This document shows, one piece after another, positions 16,106 through 24,350 of a stretch of DNA of 64,000 nt. The stretch is taken from positions 1-64,000 of the forward strand of contig DAIOHK010000010.1 in the NCBI GenBank assembly GCA_036744795.1, written 5' to 3'. Position 1 is the stretch's first letter; every line of letters starts with the position of its first letter. This DNA is from UBA5486 sp036744795 (GTDB taxonomy: Bacteria; Bacillota; UBA4882; UBA10575). Under the pieces are notes generated by a model. The model was not told the origin of the DNA. It did not search any database and saw nothing but the letters and a program-made list of their open reading frames with translations. Both the position numbers and the translations under genes were made by a program.

Positions 16106-16965
16106 TGAAATACACAATAGAATTTAAAGATAAGAAGGCAAGAGGCAAGAATGTTTCTAGTTATTTCAAGTATGGTTTTTTATACATATTATTACTTATA
16201 TACTTATTCCCTTTTTATCTGGTGTTTATAAACTCATTTAAAAGCAGAACAGAAATAATCTCCAATCCTCTAGGATTTATTAGTAAGATGAATTTGTCTA
16301 ACTTTGTTAATGCCTTTAAACGAATGAATTATTTGGATGCCTTTATTAATTCGTTAATTATTACTACTATTAGTGTACTAATCATTGCTTTATTTTCTTC
16401 GATGACAGCTTATTTTTTCGTCAGGTTTAAATGGAAAATTAATAAATTCTTGTTTTTAATGATGGTAACTTCTATGCTCATTCCGTTTCAGTCAATTATG
16501 ATTCCGTTGGTACGAATTTATGGGGCAACTTTAAAGTTGTTAGATAATAAATGGATTTTGATTTATATGTATATGGGTTTTGGTTCTTCCCTTTCCGTCT
16601 TTGTTTATCATGGATTTATTAAAAGTATTCCTATGGAATTAGAAGAAGCTGCGATGATAGATGGGTGCACAAGGGTACAGACTTTCTTCAGGATTGTATT
16701 GCCTCTTTTAAGGTCGACTACATTAACTCTTATAATCCTGAATGTACTTTGGATCTGGAATGATTTTCTTCTTCCTTCCTTGGTTCTGATTTCTAAGGCA
16801 AATAGAACCTTACCTTTATCAACTTTTTATTTTCATGGTACTTATACTTCAGATTATGGCTTATTAATGGCTGGTTTATTATTAACTATTATTCCTGTAA
16901 TTATATTTTTCCTTTTGATGCAAAAGCATATAATAAGCGGAATAATGCAGGGAGCTATCAAGTAG
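16105..16965 (+). CDS. Sugar ABC transporter permease (MsmG/UgpE type)
   Basis: A 286-residue partner permease with six membrane segments and the EAA loop ELEEAAMIDGCTRVQTFFRI. It is coupled to the previous gene by a one-base overlap. Its stop codon touches the remnant of a fructokinase gene, which shows that a deletion ended exactly here. Confidence 0.9.
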   Translation: MKYTIEFKDKKARGKNVSSYFKYGFLYILLLIYLFPFYLVFINSFKSRTEIISNPLGFISKMNLSNFVNAFKRMNYLDAFINSLIITTISVLIIALFSSMTAYFFVRFKWKINKFLFLMMVTSMLIPFQSIMIPLVRIYGATLKLLDNKWILIYMYMGFGSSLSVFVYHGFIKSIPMELEEAAMIDGCTRVQTFFRIVLPLLRSTTLTLIILNVLWIWNDFLLPSLVLISKANRTLPLSTFYFHGTYTSDYGLLMAGLLLTIIPVIIFFLLMQKHIISGIMQGAIK

Positions 16966-17171
16966 TCGTTCGTGCAGGGGAAGCTTTTATGGGCGGTTTT
17001 CTCTATAAGATTTTCTCTAAGTCTGAGAAAATGGGGATAAGTAATTTAACGCAGGAAAAGGCTTTTGAAGCGGTAGCTTTTGCTAATAAAGTTGCTGCGC
17101 TTAGTACTACGCGTAAAGGTGCAGTTAAATCTTTTCCAAGCAGGGAGGAAGTTATTGATTTGAGTTTCTAG
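16965..17171 (+). pseudogene. PfkB-family fructokinase, 3' remnant
   Basis: In frame through the ATG at 16989, this reads VVRAGEAFMGGFLYKIF and then FANKVAALSTTRKGAVKSFP. It is the C-terminal end of PfkB sugar kinases, where the catalytic motif is GAGDAFMGG. Here the catalytic Asp position is Glu (AGEAF) and the N-terminal three quarters are gone. The fragment starts within the permease stop codon. Fructokinase would use the fructose released by sucrose phosphorylase, so the intact operon once made metabolic sense. Confidence 0.7.
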
Positions 17172-17300
17172 GTGTTAAATTGGTATAGATCATGTATAAT
17201 GGAACGGGTAGTTAATATTATGTTTAAACTATATAACTAAAATTAATTTATCTGATATTATCAATGAGGTTCGAGAGTTTTGTACAGCAGGAGGGGAAAA

Positions 17301-18278
17301 ATGCCGACAATCAAAGATGTAGCGAAAAAAGCAGGCGTTACGGTTACTACTGTTTCCCGAGTTCTAAATAATCGCGGATACATTAGTGAAGCTACCAGAA
17401 AAAAAGTATATAAAGTTATGGAAGAATTAAATTATCAGCCTAATGAGCTTGCCCGATCCTTATATCGCGGAAAGTCTAATCTGATTGGGTTAATCATCCC
17501 TACTGTCTCACATCCTTTTTTTGGTGAGTTATCTGCTTATATTGAAGGGTATGCGCATAGTAAAGGTTATAAAATATTGCTTTGTAATTCTCAACTTGAG
17601 CGAGAGAAGGAGAAAGAATACGTTGAGATGCTCAAGAGACACCAGGTTGATGGGATTATTATGGCTAGTCACACTATAGAGGTAGATGATTATTCTAGAG
17701 TTAATTTACCTATTGTTACCTTTGATCGGAGGATTAAAGAGAAAATTCCCTATGTATCTTCGGATAACTACCAAGGGGGTAAACTGGCAACTAACCTATT
17801 GATTGATAAGGGATGTAAAGAAATAGCCCATATCTGTGGTAATCTTAGCTTAGATCTCTTAGCTAATAAACGTAACGAAGCCTTTGTATTTACTGCAAAG
17901 GAGCGGGGTATCAAATATTACACCGTGCAAACAGAAATTAATGTCTTTGAGACTAAGCAGTACGAACGTTTAATATTGGATTTATTTAATGAACATCCGA
18001 ATTTGGATGGCATTTTTGCTGGTAGTGATCTAATGGCAGCTAGTGCCATAAAAATCTGTTATCAACTAAAAAAAGAGATACCGGATGAGGTGCGAATTAT
18101 TGGTTATGATGATATTAATATTGCATCATTAGTTACTCCTCAAATTACTACGATAAAACAACCGATTGAAAAGATGAGTAAGTTAGCAATGGAGATATTG
18201 ATTAAGCAGATGAATAAAGAAAAGGTTAATGTAGAGAATATTCTCCCTGTTACTTTACAAGAAAGAGAAACCACATAA
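17301..18278 (+). CDS. LacI-family transcriptional regulator
   Basis: The start MPTIKDVAKKAGVTVTTVSR at 17301 follows GGAGGGG; the in-frame start at 17280 is less likely. The N-terminal LacI helix-turn-helix and hinge (residues 2-60, with ARSLYRGKSNLIG) are followed by the periplasmic-binding-like effector domain (GLIIPTVSHPFFGELS, DGIIMASH, GYDDINIASLVTPQITTIKQP). It is flanked by two copies of a LacI-type operator, upstream of the ABC operon and of gtfA, and is very likely the local repressor. The inducer is probably the imported sugar. Confidence 0.93.
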   Translation: MPTIKDVAKKAGVTVTTVSRVLNNRGYISEATRKKVYKVMEELNYQPNELARSLYRGKSNLIGLIIPTVSHPFFGELSAYIEGYAHSKGYKILLCNSQLEREKEKEYVEMLKRHQVDGIIMASHTIEVDDYSRVNLPIVTFDRRIKEKIPYVSSDNYQGGKLATNLLIDKGCKEIAHICGNLSLDLLANKRNEAFVFTAKERGIKYYTVQTEINVFETKQYERLILDLFNEHPNLDGIFAGSDLMAASAIKICYQLKKEIPDEVRIIGYDDINIASLVTPQITTIKQPIEKMSKLAMEILIKQMNKEKVNVENILPVTLQERETT

Positions 18279-18329
18279 AAAGGGAGACTATTTTATTCGC
18301 CCTTTTCAAAAGCAAAAGGACGTTTTTTT
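18278..18329 (+). terminator. Weak or composite terminator after the LacI gene
   Basis: AAAAGGG (18278-18284) can pair with CCCTTTT (18300-18306). Alternatively, CCTTTT pairs with AAAAGG (18314-18319) just before seven T residues. The two folds exclude each other. Confidence 0.4.
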
Positions 18330-18338
18330 CAGATAAAA

Positions 18339-18377
18339 TGTCAAACGGTTGACATAGCGTTTATTACATTATATAAT
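18339..18377 (+). promoter_or_regulatory. Promoter and LacI-type operator of gtfA
   Basis: TGTCAAACGGTTGACA (18339-18354) differs by one base from the operator at 13692. It again contains the -35 box TTGACA (18349-18354). The -10 box TATAAT is at 18372-18377, with a 17-base spacer. Confidence 0.82.
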
Positions 18378-18432
18378 CAAAACACTTTTAGTATTATTAT
18401 GGATGGAGATCAAAGGGGAATAGGAGTAGATA

Positions 18433-19884
18433 GTGGTGACGATTAAAAATAAAATAGTTCTTATTACATATGCTGATAGTATGGGTAAAAATCTAAAAGA
18501 GTTGAGAGAGCTCCTGACAACTCATTGTCAAGGCGTAGTAGGTGGAGTTCATCTCTTGCCTTTTTTTCCATCCTCAGCTGATAGAGGATTTGCCCCTCTT
18601 ACCTACAAAGAAGTAGATGAAAAATTTGGTACATGGAATGATATTGAAGATTTGGGCTGCGATTTTTATTTACTTTTTGATTTTATGATTAATCATATTT
18701 CTCGGCAATCTAAGTTTTTTCAAGATTTTAAAAAAAACAAAGATAACTCAGCATATGCGGATTTATTTATTAGGTATAAGGATTTTTGGCCCCAGGGAGA
18801 ACCTAGCAAAGAAGATGTTAATTTGATCTATAAAAGAAAACCGAAAGCACCTTTTGTTAATGTTGAATTTAATGATGGTACTCGTGAAAAAATTTGGTGT
18901 ACTTTTGCCGATGAGCAGATTGATTTGAATATAACTACTGAAACCGGCAAGAAGTTTATCCGTGATTCCCTAGCTTTTCTTGCGGAGAAAGGAGCTTCGA
19001 TCATTAGGTTGGATGCTTTTGCTTATGCAACAAAAAAAGCGGGGACTAACTGTTTTTTTGTGGAGCCCGATGTTTGGGAGTTATTAGAGTATGTCGAATC
19101 AATTCTAAAGCCTTATGGGGTTGAGATCCTACCGGAAATCCATGAGCATTATTCGATTCAATTAAAGTTAGCGGATAAAGGATATTGGGTATACGATTTT
19201 GCACTGCCAATGCTACTTCTTCATGCTCTCTACTCCGGCTCTAACAAAAAACTTGTTAACTGGTTAAAAATCTGTCCGAGAAAACAATTTACTACCTTGG
19301 ATACGCATGACGGTATCGGGGTGGTGGATGTAAGAGATCTTTTAAGTGATGAGGAAATAGAGGAGACCAAAGAGTATCTTTATTCAAAGGGAGCAAACGT
19401 AAAACGGATCTATAGCACAACCGCCTATAATAATTTGGATATTTACCAGATTAATTGTACATATTATTCGGCTTTGGGTAATAATGATCAGGCCTATTTA
19501 CTTGCCAGAGCAATTCAGTTTTTTGCTCCGGGTATTCCTCAAGTCTATTATGTAGGATTATTAGCTGGGGAAAATGATATAGAACTACTGGAAAAGACCA
19601 AGGTAGGGAGGAATATAAACCGTCATTATTATACTAAAGAAGAAGTTGAAGAAAATTTAGAGAGATCAGTTGTAAAAAAACTGTTTTCTTTAATGAGGTT
19701 TCGCAATTCATATCCGGCTTTTCAAGGAGAATATGAGATTAATTCTATTAATGAAGAATTATTGGAGATTACGTGGCAAAACAATGAGTATGAAACTACT
19801 TTAAAAGCTAATCTTAAAACACACCAGTATAGCATAGTTTATTTCGACCCTATAAAGAATAGTAATTGTAAATTGTCAATATGA
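18433..19884 (+). CDS. gtfA: Sucrose phosphorylase GtfA (GH13_18)
   Basis: This 483-residue enzyme closely matches streptococcal GtfA, which converts sucrose and phosphate to glucose 1-phosphate and fructose. The nucleophile is Asp194 (IIRLDAFAY), the acid/base Glu235 (ILPEIHEHY), and the stabiliser His292-Asp293 (TLDTHDGIG). APGIPQVYYVG and GRNINRHYY are further GtfA marks. It has no signal peptide, so it is cytoplasmic. The GTG start is weakly supported by GGGGAATAGGAG. It is regulated with the importer through the shared operator. Related enzymes act on sucrose 6-phosphate or glucosylglycerate; the sequence favours plain sucrose phosphorylase. Confidence 0.93.
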   Translation: MVTIKNKIVLITYADSMGKNLKELRELLTTHCQGVVGGVHLLPFFPSSADRGFAPLTYKEVDEKFGTWNDIEDLGCDFYLLFDFMINHISRQSKFFQDFKKNKDNSAYADLFIRYKDFWPQGEPSKEDVNLIYKRKPKAPFVNVEFNDGTREKIWCTFADEQIDLNITTETGKKFIRDSLAFLAEKGASIIRLDAFAYATKKAGTNCFFVEPDVWELLEYVESILKPYGVEILPEIHEHYSIQLKLADKGYWVYDFALPMLLLHALYSGSNKKLVNWLKICPRKQFTTLDTHDGIGVVDVRDLLSDEEIEETKEYLYSKGANVKRIYSTTAYNNLDIYQINCTYYSALGNNDQAYLLARAIQFFAPGIPQVYYVGLLAGENDIELLEKTKVGRNINRHYYTKEEVEENLERSVVKKLFSLMRFRNSYPAFQGEYEINSINEELLEITWQNNEYETTLKANLKTHQYSIVYFDPIKNSNCKLSI

Positions 19885-19909
19885 GGTAATAGTATATTTT
19901 ATTAAATGC

Positions 19910-19937
19910 AAAAAAGATCGCTTCGGCGATCTTTTTT
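19910..19937 (+). terminator. Rho-independent terminator after gtfA
   Basis: AAAAAAGATCGC and GCGATCTTTTTT form a 12-base stem on a TTCG tetraloop, symmetric enough to work in both directions. Confidence 0.9.
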
Positions 19938-20223
19938 GATGGGGTTTTATAGCAATAAATAGTTGTAATAAATAAGTACTATAGTCTAACTGAGGAATAC
20001 ACCACTTACCTTTCTTGTGAACCGGATGATTTATCTTTACATCAGAAGTGAACAAAGAGAGTTTTGCTCTAGTCTAAAATTATTGTAGATTTTAAGAGGT
20101 AATAATTTGTAAAGATAGAAGAAAAACTTTACATGAATGAATGCTTCAAATCCATTGAAGATATCCTAAAGTTAGAATAAAATGATTGGTAGCATATTAT
20201 TTAAAAACAAAGAGGTGGAAATA
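19938..20223. other. Intergenic leader of ndk, no gene
   Basis: No gene or clear promoter was recognised. An in-frame ATG at 20182 precedes the ndk start but lacks a ribosome site. Confidence 0.4.
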
Positions 20224-20628
20224 ATGGAAAGATCATTAGTACTTATAAAGCCAGACGGAGTTGAGAGAAGATTAATTGGTCAAATTATTTCAATTTATGA
20301 AAGAAAAGGACTTAACATAACCGCTTTAAAACTTATTAAACCATCCAAAGAAATTGCGGAAAACCATTATATTGAACATAAAGATAAGCCGTTCTTTCAA
20401 GAATTGGTTGATTACCTTACCAGAGGAAAGGTATGCGCAATGATTATTGAAGGTGATAATGTAATAAAGACGGTTAGGAAAATAAATGGAGCAACCGATC
20501 CGGCGGAGGCGGAGATGGGTACCATTAGGGGCCAATTTGCCCTGTCCAAGTCCGAAAATATAGTTCATGCTTCGGATTCCGTAGAAAGTGCCGAACGTGA
20601 GATAAAAATATGGTTTGATCCGGCGTGA
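20224..20628 (+). CDS. ndk: Nucleoside-diphosphate kinase
   Basis: The start MERSLVLIKPDGV at 20224 follows AGAGGTGG; the 14-residue upstream extension is not conserved in the family. The 134 residues match the usual length. The phosphohistidine is His115 in NIVHASDSVESAEREI, and the nucleotide site is KPDGVERRLIG. It balances nucleoside triphosphates from ATP. It is monocistronic, with its own terminator. Confidence 0.97.
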   Translation: MERSLVLIKPDGVERRLIGQIISIYERKGLNITALKLIKPSKEIAENHYIEHKDKPFFQELVDYLTRGKVCAMIIEGDNVIKTVRKINGATDPAEAEMGTIRGQFALSKSENIVHASDSVESAEREIKIWFDPA

Positions 20629-20657
20629 GCGACTACCTATTTTAAGAGAATTAACAT

Positions 20658-20700
20658 AAAAAGTGAGTAGCAAAAAATTTTTTGTATACTCGCTTTTTTT
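20658..20700 (+). terminator. Rho-independent terminator after ndk
   Basis: AAAAAGTGAGTA pairs with TACTCGCTTTTT across an A/T-rich inner loop, and a T-run follows. Confidence 0.8.
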
Positions 20701-20817
20701 ATGCATAATAATTATGTACGAATTAATTTTAAATATCGTACATAATGGTTAAATATATAGCACTAAAATATTGTGCTTAATTGTCTATAATGGTATACTA
20801 TTATTGGAGGTGATTAT

Positions 20818-21588
20818 ATGAAATCAATGAATTACAAGGAAGGTACTGTAATTACTGCTACCGAACTTAAGCAAAGTTTAGGGAAATATCTGGATTATGT
20901 TGAACAGAAAAATGATGTGGTGATCACGAAAAATGGTAAGAAAATTGCCAGGCTAACCCCTTATGTAACTGATATTGAAGAATATTTTATAATAAGAGAA
21001 AAAGCATTGGATTATCAATATGGTGGGAAAAAGGTTTCTTATGAAGAGTTTATGGAGATTTATGAAAAAAGCACACTAAGAATGGAATTTATTAATGGTG
21101 AAATCTATATATTGGCTTCTCCAACGATAGGCCATCAGGAAATACTTGGGAGAATGCATATAACCTTTGACGAATATTTTAAAGGTAATAAATGTAGAGT
21201 GTTTTTAGCGCCTTTTGATGTACATTTCAAAAAGAAGGATTTTAAAGAACCTGATGTTATGCAGCCGGATATTTTAGTAGCCTGTGATTTAGAGGATAAT
21301 GTAACGGACAAGGGGAGGTATATGGGGACCCCGACCTTGGTTGTCGAAATTCTCTCGGACAGCACTCGAAATAAAGATATGATTGATAAATTAAATACTT
21401 ATAGATTATCAGGAGTAAAGGAATACTGGATAATTGATCAAAAGCAAGAAAATATTATGATCTATAGCTTTAATGATTTTGAAATTGATAAGTATAAGAC
21501 TTTTGAAAGGGGAGAGGTTGCCAGATCACTGGTTTTTAACGGCCTATCAACAGATATTGAAAACTTGTTTAACGGATTGATACAGTAA
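20818..21588 (+). CDS. Phd-type antitoxin domain fused to Uma2-fold nuclease domain
   Basis: The ATG at 20818 follows GGAGGTG. Residues 1-55 (TVITATELKQSLGKYLDYVE, ITKNGKKIARLTPY) are a Phd/YefM-like DNA-binding antitoxin domain. After a linker, residues about 75-256 are a Uma2 (DUF820) PD-(D/E)XK-like domain: MEFINGEIYILASP, HFKKKDFKEPDVMQPDILV, LVVEILSDSTRNKD, KLNTYRLSGVKEYWIID. The acidic residues of PDI and VVEI mark the possible active site. The role is unknown. The fusion suggests sequence-directed or autoregulated nuclease activity. It sits near a second Uma2 gene with a different DNA-binding front end. Confidence 0.8.
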   Translation: MKSMNYKEGTVITATELKQSLGKYLDYVEQKNDVVITKNGKKIARLTPYVTDIEEYFIIREKALDYQYGGKKVSYEEFMEIYEKSTLRMEFINGEIYILASPTIGHQEILGRMHITFDEYFKGNKCRVFLAPFDVHFKKKDFKEPDVMQPDILVACDLEDNVTDKGRYMGTPTLVVEILSDSTRNKDMIDKLNTYRLSGVKEYWIIDQKQENIMIYSFNDFEIDKYKTFERGEVARSLVFNGLSTDIENLFNGLIQ

Positions 21589-21732
21589 AATTGAACTTAT
21601 CTATTAAGCATTCTTGGCGAAATAAAGGATCGAAGGTCGAGCAACATACTATATTATTCGGTTATGCTCTTAAATTTAGGGTAACGCAGTTAGCTTAGCC
21701 CAAGGATGGACTATTTAGCGGAATCTGATGCT

Positions 21733-21805
21733 TCTTGATTCACCTCACCTGGCTTTAATTTAAATTACTTAATGCGATTGGCGGAAACTAGTTGTGAATG
21801 ATTAA
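21733..21805. repeat. Hairpin family 2 copy (reverse orientation, diverged)
   Basis: Reverse-complemented, the segment reads TAATTTAAATTAAAGCCAGG then TGAGGTGAATCA. It resembles the right half of the element at 40924-40985 (GATTTAAATCAAAGCCGGGTGAGTCGAC in two parts). The other arm is poorly conserved. No gene is present in 21589-21851. Confidence 0.45.
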
Positions 21806-21851
21806 TTAATAACAGCTGTGTTTAATTGTATTAAGTAGTGGGGGTGCTCGG

Positions 21852-22607
21852 ATGGAGAAATTGTTGACAGCTCAGGAATTAGCGGAGATGTTAAATCTGT
21901 CAGTGGATTCGATTTGGAGATATACGCAACAAAAAAAGATTCCCTTTATCAAATTGGAAGAAAAAGAATATCGGTTTGAAAAAGAAGCAGTCTTATCTGC
22001 TTTGCTTACGGAAAAGATAATTCTTAAGGAAGAACATCCTGTATACTCAAAGCAAGGTGGATATACTTATGAGGATTATTTGCAGATCCCTGAAGAACCA
22101 GGCTACCGGTTTGAGATCCTAGAAGGAATTTTGGTAAAAGAACCATCCCCTTCAGTGCATCACCAACGGGTTACTTCAGCATTATATTGTCAGCTAAAGA
22201 CATATTTTGCTGATTCTGATCCTGAAGGTGAACTCTTTTTTGCTCCTTTGGATCTTACATTGTCAACCGGTAATGTGCTACAGCCAGATATATTATTTGT
22301 CTCTAGCGCCCGTAGAAAAATTATGCGACAGGAGCGGATTGATGGCGCTTGTGATTTAGTTGTGGAGATTATGTCCCCCACAAACCGCCGGAAAGACCGC
22401 CTTCGTAAGATGGGAATCTATCGTAAAGCAGGGATTCCTCACTATTGGCTCGTTGATCCGGAGGAAAACACCTTAGAAGCTTTTATGCTCATTGGTGGAA
22501 ACTATACTTTGGTAGCCGCGGGCGGCCCGGGTGATGAGTTTATTCATCCTGAGTTTGCGGGAATGAATCTGGATCTAAAGCGGTTATTTTATAAACCTGT
22601 ATTTTAA
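21852..22607 (+). CDS. Excisionase-type HTH domain fused to Uma2-fold nuclease domain
   Basis: The ATG at 21852 follows GGGGGTG. Residues 1-50 (LLTAQELAEMLNLSVDSIWR, YTQQKKIPFIKL) form a MerR/excisionase-like helix-turn-helix. From about residue 70 a Uma2 domain follows: YTYEDYLQIPEEPGYRFEIL, SPSVHHQRVTSALY, LQPDILFVSS, LVVEIMSPTNRRKD, MGIYRKAGIPHYWLVDPE. All the usual Uma2 acidic and lysine positions appear present. The function is unknown. Confidence 0.82.
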   Translation: MEKLLTAQELAEMLNLSVDSIWRYTQQKKIPFIKLEEKEYRFEKEAVLSALLTEKIILKEEHPVYSKQGGYTYEDYLQIPEEPGYRFEILEGILVKEPSPSVHHQRVTSALYCQLKTYFADSDPEGELFFAPLDLTLSTGNVLQPDILFVSSARRKIMRQERIDGACDLVVEIMSPTNRRKDRLRKMGIYRKAGIPHYWLVDPEENTLEAFMLIGGNYTLVAAGGPGDEFIHPEFAGMNLDLKRLFYKPVF

Positions 22608-22823
22608 GTGCATACAAATTTATATTTGACCCAGGTTTCTTAATATCAATTATAAAACAGCTAAAATTTCTAATTAAGACTGAAGGGAATGGGATGGAAA
22701 TAAAGAATATTAATAACTTGCTAGAGTATATTTCATAAGAGAAGTTTGGATGACATAGGAAATTATCCTTGAATTTCAGGAATAATTATGATTTATAAGG
22801 TATTTACCTTTTGAAAAACTGTT

Positions 22824-22861
22824 AACCACTTTGATCAACGTAAGGTGGTTATTATTTTTTT
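22824..22861 (+). terminator. Terminator or attenuator before the MATE gene
   Basis: AACCACTT pairs with AAGGTGGTT, followed by ATTATTTTTTT. It lies only 20 bases from the MATE start codon and so may attenuate that gene. Confidence 0.65.
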
Positions 22862-22881
22862 ACTTAGTAGGGGGAACTAAT

Positions 22882-24264
22882 ATGGGTATAAAAAATCAGC
22901 TGCTTGTAAGTACCTTTGATAAAAAAGACTTTTATCAAAAAATGCTCAAAATAGCGTTTCCCATCGTGATCCAGAATTTCATTTCTTCCTTTTTAAATAT
23001 GATTGATACGGTAATGGTTGGTAAATTGGGAGAAACAGAGATTGCAGCGGTTGGTATTGCTAACCAGTATTTTTTCTTTTTTAATATGTTCATGGTTGGG
23101 ATGTGTGCAGGATGTGGAGTATTTATCTCCCAGTTTTGGGGTAAGAAGGATATAAAGAATATTAAACGGATAGTGGGGATCGGACTGGGATCAGCTGTAA
23201 TGGTTTCTATTTCCTTTGTGGTTTTTGGCTGTTTTTGTCCCAAGCAGATTATTGCTATTTTTAATAAGGAAGTCAGAGTAATAGATTTAGGAGCCCGGTA
23301 TTTGAAGATTGTTTTAGCTAGTTATATCTTTACCGGTGTTACCTTTGTTTATAATTTTTCATTAAGGTCAATTGGGAATTCGATTCAACCGATGATAATT
23401 AGTTTAGTGGCTCTTATTTGTAATGCTTTTTTCAATTATATCTTCATTTTTGGTAAATTTGGGGTGCCTGCAATGGGGGTTGAAGGTGCTGCTTTAGCGA
23501 CTGTAATAGCAAGAGTAGTTGAAACAATCGTTCTTGTAGTTTCTGTTTATGCCGAGAAAGGAGTTCTAGCCGCTTCTGTTTATGAACTTACGGATGTTAG
23601 TTTGGAGTTTGTAAAAAAAGCTTACAGGACAATTTTACCGGTTATCCTGAATGATATCTGTTGGGGGCTTGGTAGTTTAGTTTATTCAGCAGTTTACGGG
23701 AGAATGGGTACTCAGGCTGTAGCAGCTATTCAGATCTGCAATACCATAATCAATCTCTTTATGGTGGTGATTTTTGGGATGTCTAATGCGGCAGCAGTGA
23801 TGGTTGGAAACAGTATCGGAGCAGGGAAAGAGAGACTTGGTAGGGATTATGCCAGAAGGTTTACCCTCCTTTCAGTAACAGTGGGTATTGTTTTGGGTAT
23901 TCTTCTTGCATTAGCATCGCCTTATATACTCAACCTATTCAATGTTTCCAGTATAGTGCGGAGCTATTCCCAGGTTATTTTGTATATAGTCTCTATTATA
24001 TTTTTTATTAGGGTCTTTGATATTATTCTTATTGTTGGTATTTTACGCGGAGGCGGAGATGCGAAGCATGCTTTACTGATCGAAGGATTTACTATGTGGT
24101 TTATTGGAGTGCCGCTTACCATTATTGGAGCTTTTGTTTTCAAGTTTCCTGTATATATAGTTTACGCCCTTGCTATAGTGGAAGAGATTTCAAAATGTAT
24201 TTTAGGGTTGATGAGATTAAAATCAGGACGGTGGATCCGAAATGTAACTCATAATATGGTATAG
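22882..24264 (+). CDS. MATE-family multidrug efflux transporter
   Basis: The start MGIKNQLLVSTFDKK at 22882 follows GGGGGAA; the in-frame start at 22831 lies inside the upstream hairpin. The 460 residues form about 12 membrane segments in two MATE repeats (FPIVIQNFISSFLNMIDTVM in the first, ILPVILNDICWGLGSLVYSA in the second). It is predicted to exchange Na+ or H+ for cationic drugs. It is monocistronic, with terminators on both sides. Confidence 0.93.
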   Translation: MGIKNQLLVSTFDKKDFYQKMLKIAFPIVIQNFISSFLNMIDTVMVGKLGETEIAAVGIANQYFFFFNMFMVGMCAGCGVFISQFWGKKDIKNIKRIVGIGLGSAVMVSISFVVFGCFCPKQIIAIFNKEVRVIDLGARYLKIVLASYIFTGVTFVYNFSLRSIGNSIQPMIISLVALICNAFFNYIFIFGKFGVPAMGVEGAALATVIARVVETIVLVVSVYAEKGVLAASVYELTDVSLEFVKKAYRTILPVILNDICWGLGSLVYSAVYGRMGTQAVAAIQICNTIINLFMVVIFGMSNAAAVMVGNSIGAGKERLGRDYARRFTLLSVTVGIVLGILLALASPYILNLFNVSSIVRSYSQVILYIVSIIFFIRVFDIILIVGILRGGGDAKHALLIEGFTMWFIGVPLTIIGAFVFKFPVYIVYALAIVEEISKCILGLMRLKSGRWIRNVTHNMV

Positions 24265-24307
24265 ACTATTAGTTCTCTGATTTATATTTCTTAAAAAGGA
24301 TCTAATT

Positions 24308-24344
24308 AAAAACTGGTCGGAAGCATCGCCTTCGACCAGTTTTT
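24308..24344. terminator. Bidirectional terminator
   Basis: AAAAACTGGTCGGAAG pairs with CTTCGACCAGTTTTT (one mismatch). It serves both convergent genes. Confidence 0.9.
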
Positions 24345-24350
24345 CGCTAT

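Noticed and set aside
20326..20706. Minus-strand ORF of 126 codons over ndk
   Set aside because: It is a shadow of ndk and runs through its terminator hairpin.
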